27,164 nucleotides of DNA from Candidatus Rifleibacteriota bacterium (lineage in GTDB: Bacteria; Vulcanimicrobiota; Xenobia; Xenobiales; Xenobiaceae). Under the pieces are notes generated by a model that did no database searches, was not told where the DNA came from, and worked only from the letters and a program-made list of their open reading frames with translations. The stretch covers positions 1 to 27,164 of the forward strand of contig CAAGRW010000029.1 in assembly GCA_900772775.1 (NCBI GenBank), written 5' to 3'. This document shows positions 16,172-24,020 of the stretch, in pieces. The first letter of the stretch is position 1, and every line of letters begins with the position of its first letter. A program made the position numbers and the translations under genes.

Positions 16172-19168
16172 ATGGAAGAAAATATGCACACCGAATCTTG
16201 TAATCAGGAACTTGAAACCGAGGCATCTGGATCAGAAGAAAATCGAGTTGATGCTGAAACTACTGAAGTGGAAAAGGAAGAGAAGCATAACGAATCTGAA
16301 CCTGCTCCCACTCAGGGCTCTCCCAAAGCTCTTCCGGCTCCCAAAGAGCCTAAAGGAACTTTAGCTGCTCCTCAGGCCCCTAAAGGAGCGTTAAAGGCTC
16401 CTGCTGTGGTTCTTCATGTTCACGAACCTAATCCTGAATTGGAGCAACTGGCTGAGGTATTCTGTTCCGAAGAGCCGGAAATAAAATCTTTAGAGCCTGT
16501 ACCGGAAAAGCACAAAGCTAAACTAGACGCCTCTGCTCCTTGTGCAGTTCTTCCTGCTGAAGCTGCCAAATTGTCCTCTCAAGTTACCGACTCAACTGAC
16601 GAGGCTAAAGATGAAGTTCAGCCGGAAGTTTCTCTGTCCGAAGTTGCCGAAGAAGAGAAAACTGCTGCCGAAACTTCTGAAGTGAAGGCCGAGGAGGGAC
16701 AAGAATCAGCACCCGTTGGTAAAAAAGGACGCAAGAAAAAAAACGTAAAGGGTGCGGAAAAAACTGCTGAAGAAGAACCTTTACCGGAGCCGTTGCTCGA
16801 CGTAAAAGAGTTGTTCGATTTCCCTCTGGATCGCTTCCAAATTAAGGCTATCAATGCTATCGATCGAGGCGAAAGCACCATTGTCTGCGCTCCTACCGGT
16901 TCTGGTAAAACCGTAGTGGCCGAATATGCCATAAGAAGAGCTTTGCAACATGGCAAGCGTTGTTTCTACACTACACCTTTGAAAGCTCTCTCCAACCAAA
17001 AATTCTCCGATTTGCGAGCCATTTATGGTGAAGATAAAGTTGGCTTGCTTACTGGCGATATTTCTATTAACAGAAATGCCTACATTGTAGTAATGACTAC
17101 CGAAGTATATCGCAATATGCTTTACGGTACAGTACTTGGCGACGTGCGTTCCAACCTAACTTATGTTGAATCGGTAATAGTTGACGAGTGTCATTATATG
17201 AATGATCCAGATCGTGGCACTGTCTGGGAAGAATTGGTCATTTATTCTCCGGCTCAAGTACAATTGGTTGCCCTATCGGCTACTGTTGCCAATGCTAAAG
17301 AACTTTGTGCCTGGATGAACAAAGTTCATGGTCCGACAAGCTTAGTAGAGTCTTCCTATCGCCCGGTGCCATTATTGATCGACTACTTTGTGGACGGTCA
17401 ACTATTTAAACTGATGGATAAGCGCGGCCATATCAATAGCAAATTGCGCCGCAAAGTAGAGGAAGCCAAAGCTAAAAAATTGGCAGCCCGTCTAAATGGA
17501 GAAAAGAGCAGCTACGATCGTCGCTTACAGCGTGAAAAAGCTGAGATGGACAAGCGAGCTGTCTACAGCTCTGTCGTTTCCGTATTAGATCAGAAAGATA
17601 TGCTGCCGGCTATCTATTTCTTGTTCTCTCGTCGCCGTTGCGACGAGGCGGCCGAGCTTTGCTCCAGAGCTGTCAAGCTTTCTCCGGAACACTTTGAGGC
17701 GCTCAATGCAGCTGTAGATACTGCTGTGCAAGAGCATCCGGCTTTAGCTGATTGTGCTCAGCTTGAGCATATCCGTCGTGGCGTAGCTGCCCATCATGCT
17801 GGCTTACTTCCAGTCTTAAAAGGCCTGGTTGAAAACTTGTTCAGACAAGGGTTGATAAAAGTTGTCTTCGCGACCGAAACTTTGGCTGCCGGTATCAATA
17901 TGCCGGCTAGGACGACTGTAATTTCTGCTATTGTTAAAAATTCCGATGAAGGCTTGCGTCCTATGACGGCCAGTGAATTTTTGCAAATGTCTGGTCGTGC
18001 CGGTCGTCGCGGCATGGATGAAGTCGGTCATGTAGTGGTTATTCACAGCGATTACGAAAATTTGGACGAAGTTGGCGCTTTAGCTAGAGCTGGAGCCGAT
18101 CCTTTGGTCAGTCGCTTTACCCCTGTCTATGGCATGGTACTCAATTTGTTGCAAGTCCATACTCGCGATGAGGCCCGCGAACTTATCGAGCGCTCTTTTG
18201 GTCAATTTGTTATTGAGCAAAGTAAAGGCGAATATGCCGATTTGTATGCTGGTGTGATGGGTGAAATAAAGAAAAATAGCACTTTATATTGCACCGATCA
18301 ACAGCTTGGCGATGTCAATACTTGGAAAAATTTGCGCAGCAAACTCGACAACCTTAACCGCTCTATCAAAGTTATGAAAAATAAACTTGAAGATTGCGGT
18401 GAAGAGTTAAATAAACAATTCGAACAAGATGTCGAAGAACGCGATCGTTTGGCTGAAAAAATTGCCACTATGCATTGCCAAACTTGCGAGCATAGAATTC
18501 GCTGTGCCAAGATGTATCGCTCTTACCAGAAAGCTATTAAACGCAAAGAAGAATTGGAAGAGCTGATCGAAAGATCGCGCACTTCTTACTGGCGCCAATT
18601 TATGGCTTTGGAGGCTGTACTTTCCGAAGTTGGCTATATGGTTGACCACCGTCCCACTTGGGAAGGTGAAATGGTCGCTTCTCTCAGGGCAACTAATATT
18701 TTGTTGCTTGGCGAAATTGTACTTTCTGGCATTTTGGAAGAATTGGAGCCTGCCGAGCTGGCCGGAGTTGCTTCTGCTTTAGTGTTGGGTGATGCTCGCG
18801 TCTCTATGATGAGACCTTTGGAGCCTTCTAAAAATGCTGAGTGGACTATCCAAGCCGTTTGCGCCATAGCTTCCGATGTAGAAGCCTTGCAAGAGCGCTA
18901 TGATGTGCACGTACCCGTTTTGATTAACTCTACGTTCTCTGGTATTACCGAATTTTGGTGCCGTGGAACTTCTTGGAGAGATGTGCGTGAATTCTTAGGT
19001 GACGAAAATGAAGGCGATCTCATAAAAGTGATGCGCCGTACTTTAGATATTTTGCGCCAATTTGAACGTGCTCCACATGTCTCTGAGCGTTTGGCCGATC
19101 TTTGTCGACAAGCCGAAGCATTGCTTGATCGTGATGAAGTTCACGAAGCCGTAATGTGGAGTGAATAG
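16172..19168 (+). CDS. Ski2/Mtr4-like superfamily II RNA helicase with long acidic N-terminal extension
   Basis: From ATG 16172 the protein has 998 residues. Residues 1-205 look disordered: acidic, with repeated proline-lysine units such as PAPKEPKG and PQAPKG, and a basic patch GKKGRKKK near 183. The helicase core follows: APTGSGKT (240-247, Walker A), TTPLKALSNQ, DECH (338-341), LSAT, then the C-terminal lobe with ATETLAAGINMPAR and QMSGRAGRRG. A long helical region follows with C-x2-C-x5-C (HCQTCEHRIRC), and a DSHCT-like C-terminus. Relatives are actinobacterial HelY, cyanobacterial Ski2-like helicases and plastid ISE2, thought to unwind RNA in processing or decay. The N-terminal extension is unusual and could bind RNA or partners. 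No nuclease adjoins. The start is discussed at its ribosome-binding site. Confidence 0.93.
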   Translation: MEENMHTESCNQELETEASGSEENRVDAETTEVEKEEKHNESEPAPTQGSPKALPAPKEPKGTLAAPQAPKGALKAPAVVLHVHEPNPELEQLAEVFCSEEPEIKSLEPVPEKHKAKLDASAPCAVLPAEAAKLSSQVTDSTDEAKDEVQPEVSLSEVAEEEKTAAETSEVKAEEGQESAPVGKKGRKKKNVKGAEKTAEEEPLPEPLLDVKELFDFPLDRFQIKAINAIDRGESTIVCAPTGSGKTVVAEYAIRRALQHGKRCFYTTPLKALSNQKFSDLRAIYGEDKVGLLTGDISINRNAYIVVMTTEVYRNMLYGTVLGDVRSNLTYVESVIVDECHYMNDPDRGTVWEELVIYSPAQVQLVALSATVANAKELCAWMNKVHGPTSLVESSYRPVPLLIDYFVDGQLFKLMDKRGHINSKLRRKVEEAKAKKLAARLNGEKSSYDRRLQREKAEMDKRAVYSSVVSVLDQKDMLPAIYFLFSRRRCDEAAELCSRAVKLSPEHFEALNAAVDTAVQEHPALADCAQLEHIRRGVAAHHAGLLPVLKGLVENLFRQGLIKVVFATETLAAGINMPARTTVISAIVKNSDEGLRPMTASEFLQMSGRAGRRGMDEVGHVVVIHSDYENLDEVGALARAGADPLVSRFTPVYGMVLNLLQVHTRDEARELIERSFGQFVIEQSKGEYADLYAGVMGEIKKNSTLYCTDQQLGDVNTWKNLRSKLDNLNRSIKVMKNKLEDCGEELNKQFEQDVEERDRLAEKIATMHCQTCEHRIRCAKMYRSYQKAIKRKEELEELIERSRTSYWRQFMALEAVLSEVGYMVDHRPTWEGEMVASLRATNILLLGEIVLSGILEELEPAELAGVASALVLGDARVSMMRPLEPSKNAEWTIQAVCAIASDVEALQERYDVHVPVLINSTFSGITEFWCRGTSWRDVREFLGDENEGDLIKVMRRTLDILRQFERAPHVSERLADLCRQAEALLDRDEVHEAVMWSE

Positions 19169-19187
19169 GTATAAAATAAGCTGATCG

Positions 19188-19270
19188 GCTTGCCTTTCAT
19201 GAGTCAGGTAACAAAATGGAAATATTTTTTTCACAATTGTGATTTTTTGAAAGGCAAGCTGCTTACAGCT
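19188..19270 (+). repeat. Nested inverted repeats before the TPR/GGDEF gene
   Basis: GCTTGCCTTTCA (19188-19199) is perfectly repeated in inverse orientation at 19248-19259, 48 bases apart. Inside lies the 12-base palindrome TCACAATTGTGA (19231-19242), followed by six T. Overlapping the right arm is another hairpin, AGCTG (19257-19261) with CAGCT (19266-19270) and loop CTTA. The long stem and the right-hand hairpin cannot form together. This may be a leader switch or an operator for the gene starting at 19332. Confidence 0.55.
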
Positions 19271-19320
19271 GCGGAAAATAGTGATAGCTTTAGAGTATCA
19301 GTATTTCTGTTTTGTAAAAG

Positions 19321-19325
19321 AAAGG
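19321..19325 (+). promoter_or_regulatory. Ribosome-binding site fixing start of the TPR/GGDEF gene
   Basis: AAAGG, within AAAGAAAGG, is six bases before ATG 19332. The earlier GTG (19281) would add 17 residues in front of an otherwise good signal-anchor. Confidence 0.6.
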
Positions 19326-19331
19326 TTTGCT

Positions 19332-22085
19332 ATGAGGAGCGGCGTCACCATATCGAGCCGATTTGGCCTATCTGTATTTTTTAAGTGTCTGGCCGTATTG
19401 CTGTTGGGCTGGTCGATCATTTTTTCTGTATCGGATTCTCTCAACGCTAAACCGGTTTCCGGAGCCAAGGCTAAGGCTGCGGCTAAAGCTAAAGCGGCTA
19501 AAGAAGCTAAAAATCTTAAAAGAGCTAAGCTTTTAACTAGAAAAGCTGCTGAAGCTATTGCTGTTTCGGCGGCTTACGATCAGGCTATTACTTATCTTGA
19601 AGAAGCTACTCGCTTAGCGCCGGAATGGCCCGAAGGTTGGAAATTCCTAGCTAAAGTTTATGTACAATTAAAGAATTATTCCAACGCTTCCCGCGCTTAC
19701 AAAAACTTGGTAGATCTTGATCCTAACGATTTCGGTATCAAGCGCGAATATGCCAAGTGTTTGGTTGAAGATAGCAAATACGACGAGGCTCAGGCTATCT
19801 GGCAAGAGATGCTGGAGCGTAACGGCAATGACGCCGAAGCCGTCTACTACATGGCCGTAATTGCCTACAACCAAGAGTATTATACTGAAGCTTCCAAGCT
19901 CGTTGCTGACGCTTGCATGTTGAAGCCCAACTATTACAAAGCTATAGCTTTGCAAGTCAAAATTGATACCAGAACTCGTAAATATTACGATGCCAACAAG
20001 CGTTTGGAGCAATTAAAGAAAGAACTTCCCGAAAATCACCCCGCTTTAGTGGAAGCGATGACTCAGGAAGAGTTCATCGAAAAGGGATTACATGCTCAAA
20101 AGATCTGGTATGCCGTAGCTGTCGGAGCATTTGTAGTTATCATTGTAGCGGCTCTCTATATGAAGCGCTTAACTACCAAAATAAATATTAAAGCTCCTCC
20201 AGCAGAGATGGACAGTATGTCCGAAGACTCCATTTGTGAGTATGTATTAGCTCACATGCGCTGTATTACCCAATTGCCTCGCGCTCTTTGTTGGGTTCTC
20301 TCTATGGATGGACGTCATATTGAGCTTATGCGCAGTGAACTTATTACTGATCCCAGTATTTTTGCTTTGCGCAACTTCAATCGTAGCAGTATGAGTGATT
20401 TCGTAGAAAGTTTCGGTAAATCGCCTTTCCTTTACAAGTCAGTCAGCAAAGATGCTTTATTCCGTGAAACTTTTCCCGATTTGGCAGAAGATTTGCGCGA
20501 TATTGAAATGAATGTCGGTGTGCCAATCGTTTGGCAAGGCGAATTTCGTGGCTTAATTTTGTTAGGACGCAGCCGCAATTCTGACAAAGATGAAGCTAAG
20601 CGCAATTTTGAAAAAGGCATGGAGCGCATGCAAGAAATCTCCGAGCAAGGCGCTGCAGCTTTGGATCGTTTACGCCAGCGTAAGATAAAGGATATCGATA
20701 CTCGTACAGGTTTATGGAACCGCGACTATTTCGAGCGCAAGATTGTGGATATGAGCCGTGGTTGTTTTATGATTGAGCAGCCCCTGTGCGCTTTTATGGT
20801 CACAGTCGATCAAGCCAGTCGGGTTTTGGATACCAAGAGTGAAGAGTTTGGCATAGACTTTCTTTATAAAATGGGAGCGCTTTTACAATCTGCTTTAGCT
20901 AAAGAACCTAACGTAATTTTGTGCCATTTGGATAATGGTGTTTTTGGTGTGATTGCTCAAGAACGCAATGCCGACGAAGGCATCCGCATGGCCAAAACTT
21001 TGCAAACTTTTATTAGTCAAATTGAGCTTCCCGATACTAAAGAATCGGCTACTGCTTTAGTAGCTTGGACCTTATTCCCAGAAGATTCCGACGATCCTAA
21101 GATGCTCAGAGCTGTATTGAGTCGTGCTTTCCGTGATGCTCGCGTAGCTGGTGGCAATAGAGTAGTTAGATCGGAAAAAGTAACTGAGGCTACTAAAGCT
21201 GCTTCTGCTCCTGTAGTAGAACAAGCTCCGGAAGAAAAGCTGGTTATTCGTCGCAATACTCCTGTGGGAGCTACACCTGCTGGTGCCGTAGCTGGTACCT
21301 TGCCAGGTATTACTATCCCCAAAATTACTGCCGCTACTCAGCAAAATGCCGCTTCAGCTGCTGCCAGTGCTCCTACTGTGGGTATACAACAACAAAGAAG
21401 AGCTGGCGCTTCGGCGGTGTCTATCAATTTGGAAGGTGCTAGCATTGGTGCGGCTCCACGTCCTTTACGTACTCCTACTGTGGCTCCTGATGGAGGCAGA
21501 GTTGAACGTTTGGCTGCCCCAGGACATAGCTCTGCTCCCCGAACTTTAGCTGCTCCTTCGCGCCTTAGTATTGGCAGAACAAATGCTAGTGCTCCGGCTG
21601 CTCCAGCTGCTCCATTTAAATTGGATATTAAGCTTGACGAGGATGGCGTAGATACAGACACTCAATTCTGCGGTGAAGAGGCCTTCATGAGCATTCTTGA
21701 CGATGAATTGGGTATGGCTAATGAGTCTGGCGAAGATTGCACTGTCGTTTACATTCGCTTTGACAACTTATCCGAGCTTAGGGCTAAAGGTAAAGAGGCT
21801 TACTTACAAATTCGTAAAGATGTGGCTGCTTTGACTAATGCCTTCTTAAGTGATAATGATATTCCGGGCCTGATAGGTGAAGACGACTTGGCTGTCTTTA
21901 TGATCGGCAGTGGTATGACAGCAGCTAAGAACTTAGCCGATAGGGTAAAACTTACAGCCGCCAATATCGAAGGTGTCAAACTTTCTATAGGTATTGCTCT
22001 TCGCAAAGCCAATACCATGGACAGTAAGCAACTTATTGCCGCAGCTGGCAAACTAGCTGTTGGAGTTGGTATCCATACCAACTAG
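19332..22085 (+). CDS. Membrane protein: TPR repeats, GAF-like region and two degenerate GGDEF domains
   Basis: This 917-residue protein has a signal-anchor (about 15-36), an Ala/Lys-rich stretch (41-72), and about four TPR-like repeats (80-235) probably outside the membrane. A second membrane helix (257-277) and a GAF-like region (about 300-445) follow. The first GGDEF-type domain (455-615) keeps the entry motif TRTGLWNRDYF, but its active-site loop reads DNGVF. A 150-residue Ala/Pro-rich linker leads to a second such domain (780-917) reading GEDDL, with the conserved VKLSIGIAL strand intact. Both lack the residues for making cyclic di-GMP, and no RxxD inhibitory site is evident, so a binding or scaffold role is more likely than catalysis. 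Signals sensed by TPRs could pass to the cytoplasmic part. It precedes a small one-helix protein. Confidence 0.85.
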   Translation: MRSGVTISSRFGLSVFFKCLAVLLLGWSIIFSVSDSLNAKPVSGAKAKAAAKAKAAKEAKNLKRAKLLTRKAAEAIAVSAAYDQAITYLEEATRLAPEWPEGWKFLAKVYVQLKNYSNASRAYKNLVDLDPNDFGIKREYAKCLVEDSKYDEAQAIWQEMLERNGNDAEAVYYMAVIAYNQEYYTEASKLVADACMLKPNYYKAIALQVKIDTRTRKYYDANKRLEQLKKELPENHPALVEAMTQEEFIEKGLHAQKIWYAVAVGAFVVIIVAALYMKRLTTKINIKAPPAEMDSMSEDSICEYVLAHMRCITQLPRALCWVLSMDGRHIELMRSELITDPSIFALRNFNRSSMSDFVESFGKSPFLYKSVSKDALFRETFPDLAEDLRDIEMNVGVPIVWQGEFRGLILLGRSRNSDKDEAKRNFEKGMERMQEISEQGAAALDRLRQRKIKDIDTRTGLWNRDYFERKIVDMSRGCFMIEQPLCAFMVTVDQASRVLDTKSEEFGIDFLYKMGALLQSALAKEPNVILCHLDNGVFGVIAQERNADEGIRMAKTLQTFISQIELPDTKESATALVAWTLFPEDSDDPKMLRAVLSRAFRDARVAGGNRVVRSEKVTEATKAASAPVVEQAPEEKLVIRRNTPVGATPAGAVAGTLPGITIPKITAATQQNAASAAASAPTVGIQQQRRAGASAVSINLEGASIGAAPRPLRTPTVAPDGGRVERLAAPGHSSAPRTLAAPSRLSIGRTNASAPAAPAAPFKLDIKLDEDGVDTDTQFCGEEAFMSILDDELGMANESGEDCTVVYIRFDNLSELRAKGKEAYLQIRKDVAALTNAFLSDNDIPGLIGEDDLAVFMIGSGMTAAKNLADRVKLTAANIEGVKLSIGIALRKANTMDSKQLIAAAGKLAVGVGIHTN

Positions 22086-22130
22086 GATTTTTGGTAAGCT
22101 GTTGAGTGACAGACATCTTTTATCGACATT

Positions 22131-22166
22131 TTCGGCTTTTCAGTTCTTCGGAACTAAAAAGCCGAA
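22131..22166 (+). repeat. Very stable UUCG-capped hairpin at the start of the small membrane gene
   Basis: TTCGGCTTTT (22131-22140) pairs with AAAAGCCGAA (22157-22166). After one C-A mismatch, AGTTC (22142-22146) pairs with GAACT (22151-22155) closed by the loop TTCG, forming the extra-stable C(UUCG)G tetraloop. It ends two bases before ATG 22168 and begins 45 bases after the previous stop. No T-run follows. CCGAAG at its right side can alternatively pair with CTTCGG (22186-22191). Confidence 0.75.
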
Positions 22167-22167
22167 G

Positions 22168-22494
22168 ATGAGTTGGGGAGACCGGCTTCGGTGGGGCGCA
22201 TTTGCCTGCCTCGTCTCGGGGCTGGTCTTTTTGCTTTTATCTTTAGGTTATTATCGTTTGTGCTCTTATATAGTTTGCCGCGATAATCAACGCAATTTGC
22301 GCTCCGCTGTAGAGCTATATATTAAAAATGATGAGCGTTTATCGTGCCCTTCGTCGTTGGAGCTACTTATTCCAAGGTATTTTTTTGAGCTTCCTCAATG
22401 CTCTGAAGGAAATTATCGATATGAAACTGAGAATAATGGAAGTGGACAGTATTTTTACAGAATAAGTTGTGATAGCCATGGAGAAATTGACTGA
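22168..22494 (+). CDS. Small single-helix membrane protein with pseudopilin-like C-terminal part
   Basis: From ATG 22168 the protein has 108 residues: a short basic N-terminus, one membrane helix (about 10-28), then an exported part. That part follows the order seen in GspG/pilin-like minor pilins: an N-R-N-L-R-S-A-V-E-L-Y helix, a P-S-S-L-E-L-L-I-P-R-Y segment, E-L-P-Q-C, and a strand pair ending in Y-R-I-S-C. There is no prepilin-peptidase GFTLIE motif, so it is not a normal pseudopilin; similarity may be structural only. Cysteine pairs could form disulfides. A longer reading from TTG 22060 overlaps the previous gene by 26 bases and reads through a strong hairpin; that is less likely, but the hairpin also hides the ribosome-binding region of 22168, so the start is uncertain. 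Function unknown. Confidence 0.6.
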   Translation: MSWGDRLRWGAFACLVSGLVFLLLSLGYYRLCSYIVCRDNQRNLRSAVELYIKNDERLSCPSSLELLIPRYFFELPQCSEGNYRYETENNGSGQYFYRISCDSHGEID

Positions 22495-22579
22495 CACAAA
22501 GTGACTTGTATGATCCTGTTATGCCACCGATTGTATGTTGTAGCAATAAAAGCTTGATTTTATTAAGGAGTTAAATTAA

Positions 22580-23896
22580 ATGAGCTCGGAGAAGAACCAA
22601 GTTGAAAAAGTGGAAAAAACGACTTCGCCTCATGGTGATAAAAAAATTGATGCTGAGCTCTTTTCTCAATGCTTCTCCGAGTCTTTGGGCCACGATTTGT
22701 CTTTTTATAAAAGCGAGCCTTTAGCTGAATTGACAACAGAATCGGCTAGCAAAGCAAATTCTGATTTAACTTTATCTACAACAGAGAATACTTGCGAAAA
22801 ATCAGATTTGAAAAACGAAGTTTCTAGTTTTGTACCAAATTCCCAAGAAGACGATTCTGCAAAAGTTTCAGAAAGTATTAAATCTGAGGAAGAAGAGCAA
22901 AACTCTACTTCAATGGATACCAACGGTGAAACAGAAATTGCTCCGGAAATCCCTAAATTACGGATCATTTTTGCCGGTATGGACGGACGTTTTTCTACTA
23001 CAGCTTTGCAAGTATTAGCCGGAGCTCACAAAATCGTTGGCATTATTCACTCTCAGCCTAGACGCACAGGAAAAGGATTTTTGGAAAGTTGGCTCAGGGC
23101 TGGTAAGGGAGCGGGCAATCTGGAAAAATTTGCCAAATACTACGGCTGTCCGTTTTTTTCTACTAAACGTGAATATAATCACGATTTATTGCGCTTTATC
23201 AAACATTTAAAACCCGATCTAATTTGCATATCTAATTTTTCTATTATTTTGCCGCCTGATATTTTTGAAATACCTAAATACGGAACCATAAATTTACATC
23301 TTTCATCTTTGCCTACTTATCGCGGCCCCAATCCTTGGCTCTGGATGTTTTATGATGGCTGCACGGAAAATGAATATGTTATTCATAAAGTAGATGAAGG
23401 CGAAGATACCGGCCCTATTTTTGCTAAAAATTCTTACAATATACCGCCTAATGTAACTTGTAGTGAATTAGCTGATTGCGTTTTGCCTAATGCTGCTTGT
23501 CTTATGCTTAGGGTAGTTGATGATATCGCTTTAGGAAAAGCTCAGGCTCAGCCGCAACCTAAGGTGGAAAACTTGCGCCGAGCTCGTTATGTCAAGCCTG
23601 GCGAAGCTCTTATAGATTGGAAAGAGTGGGGAGCTGAGCGTGTAGCTTCATTTCTCATGGGAGCTAGCGTATGGTATGAACCTTTTTCTATTTTTCCTTG
23701 TCTAATAAGAATTTATGAGCCGGCTGTTTTAGGAGATAGTCGTGGCAAACCTGGTACTAATCATTGGCGTTTATGGCATGGTTGGATTTCTTGTAAGGAT
23801 GGTATTGTTCCTTATCGAGTTTATATCAGGCGCTACGAATTTTGGCGTTTGTTTATACCGTTGCTTATTTTGTTACTGCTTGCGGTAATGTTTTAA
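22580..23896 (+). CDS. Membrane-tethered formyltransferase-family protein with disordered N-terminus
   Basis: A 438-residue protein in three parts. Residues 1-124 are acidic and Ser/Thr-rich, with no fold visible. Residues 127-380 form a formyltransferase domain: an IIFAGMDGRFSTTAL strand-turn, GTINLHLSSLPTYRGPNP with Asn238 and His240, and DEGEDTG with Asp276, the Asn-His-Asp set of 10-formyltetrahydrofolate enzymes. A ALIDWKEWGAERVASFLMGA segment resembles the start of the C-terminal part in Fmt and sugar formyltransferases. Residues 422-438 are a C-terminal membrane helix. It is unlikely to be the housekeeping Met-tRNA formyltransferase because of the tether and extension; formylation of an amino sugar or lipid-linked substrate at the membrane is an inference. 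ATG 22580 has AAGGAG nine bases before it. Confidence 0.82.
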   Translation: MSSEKNQVEKVEKTTSPHGDKKIDAELFSQCFSESLGHDLSFYKSEPLAELTTESASKANSDLTLSTTENTCEKSDLKNEVSSFVPNSQEDDSAKVSESIKSEEEEQNSTSMDTNGETEIAPEIPKLRIIFAGMDGRFSTTALQVLAGAHKIVGIIHSQPRRTGKGFLESWLRAGKGAGNLEKFAKYYGCPFFSTKREYNHDLLRFIKHLKPDLICISNFSIILPPDIFEIPKYGTINLHLSSLPTYRGPNPWLWMFYDGCTENEYVIHKVDEGEDTGPIFAKNSYNIPPNVTCSELADCVLPNAACLMLRVVDDIALGKAQAQPQPKVENLRRARYVKPGEALIDWKEWGAERVASFLMGASVWYEPFSIFPCLIRIYEPAVLGDSRGKPGTNHWRLWHGWISCKDGIVPYRVYIRRYEFWRLFIPLLILLLLAVMF

Positions 23897-23940
23897 CTGG
23901 TTCTTCCGTCGATATATTCTATAATTTTTTTCTCTTTTAT

Positions 23941-23987
23941 AAAAAAGGGCCGCTCGCAGATATTTTCTATTTGCTTAAGAGCGGCTC
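23941..23987 (-). terminator. Intrinsic terminator for the sirtuin gene
   Basis: GGGCCGCTC (23947-23955) pairs with GAGCGGCTC (23979-23987), with an inner GCAGATA/TATTTGC stem. On the minus strand the hairpin is followed by TTTTTT, so it terminates transcription coming from the sirtuin gene. The plus side has no T-run after it. Confidence 0.75.
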
Positions 23988-24020
23988 CTCTATATTGATA
24001 TAGGCAAAAAAAATTGGTCT

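Noticed and set aside
19231..19242. Palindrome TCACAATTGTGA as a CRP site
   Set aside because: CRP sites read TGTGA-N6-TCACA; here the half-sites are in the opposite order. Kept only as a general palindrome.
22060..22167. N-terminal extension of the small membrane protein from TTG
   Set aside because: It overlaps the preceding gene, reads through a strong hairpin and looks non-coding; not fully excluded because the hairpin hides the preferred start.
23897..23940. T-rich stretch after the formyltransferase gene as a terminator
   Set aside because: A T-run is present but no convincing stem precedes it; the clear hairpin further on has its T-run on the minus side.
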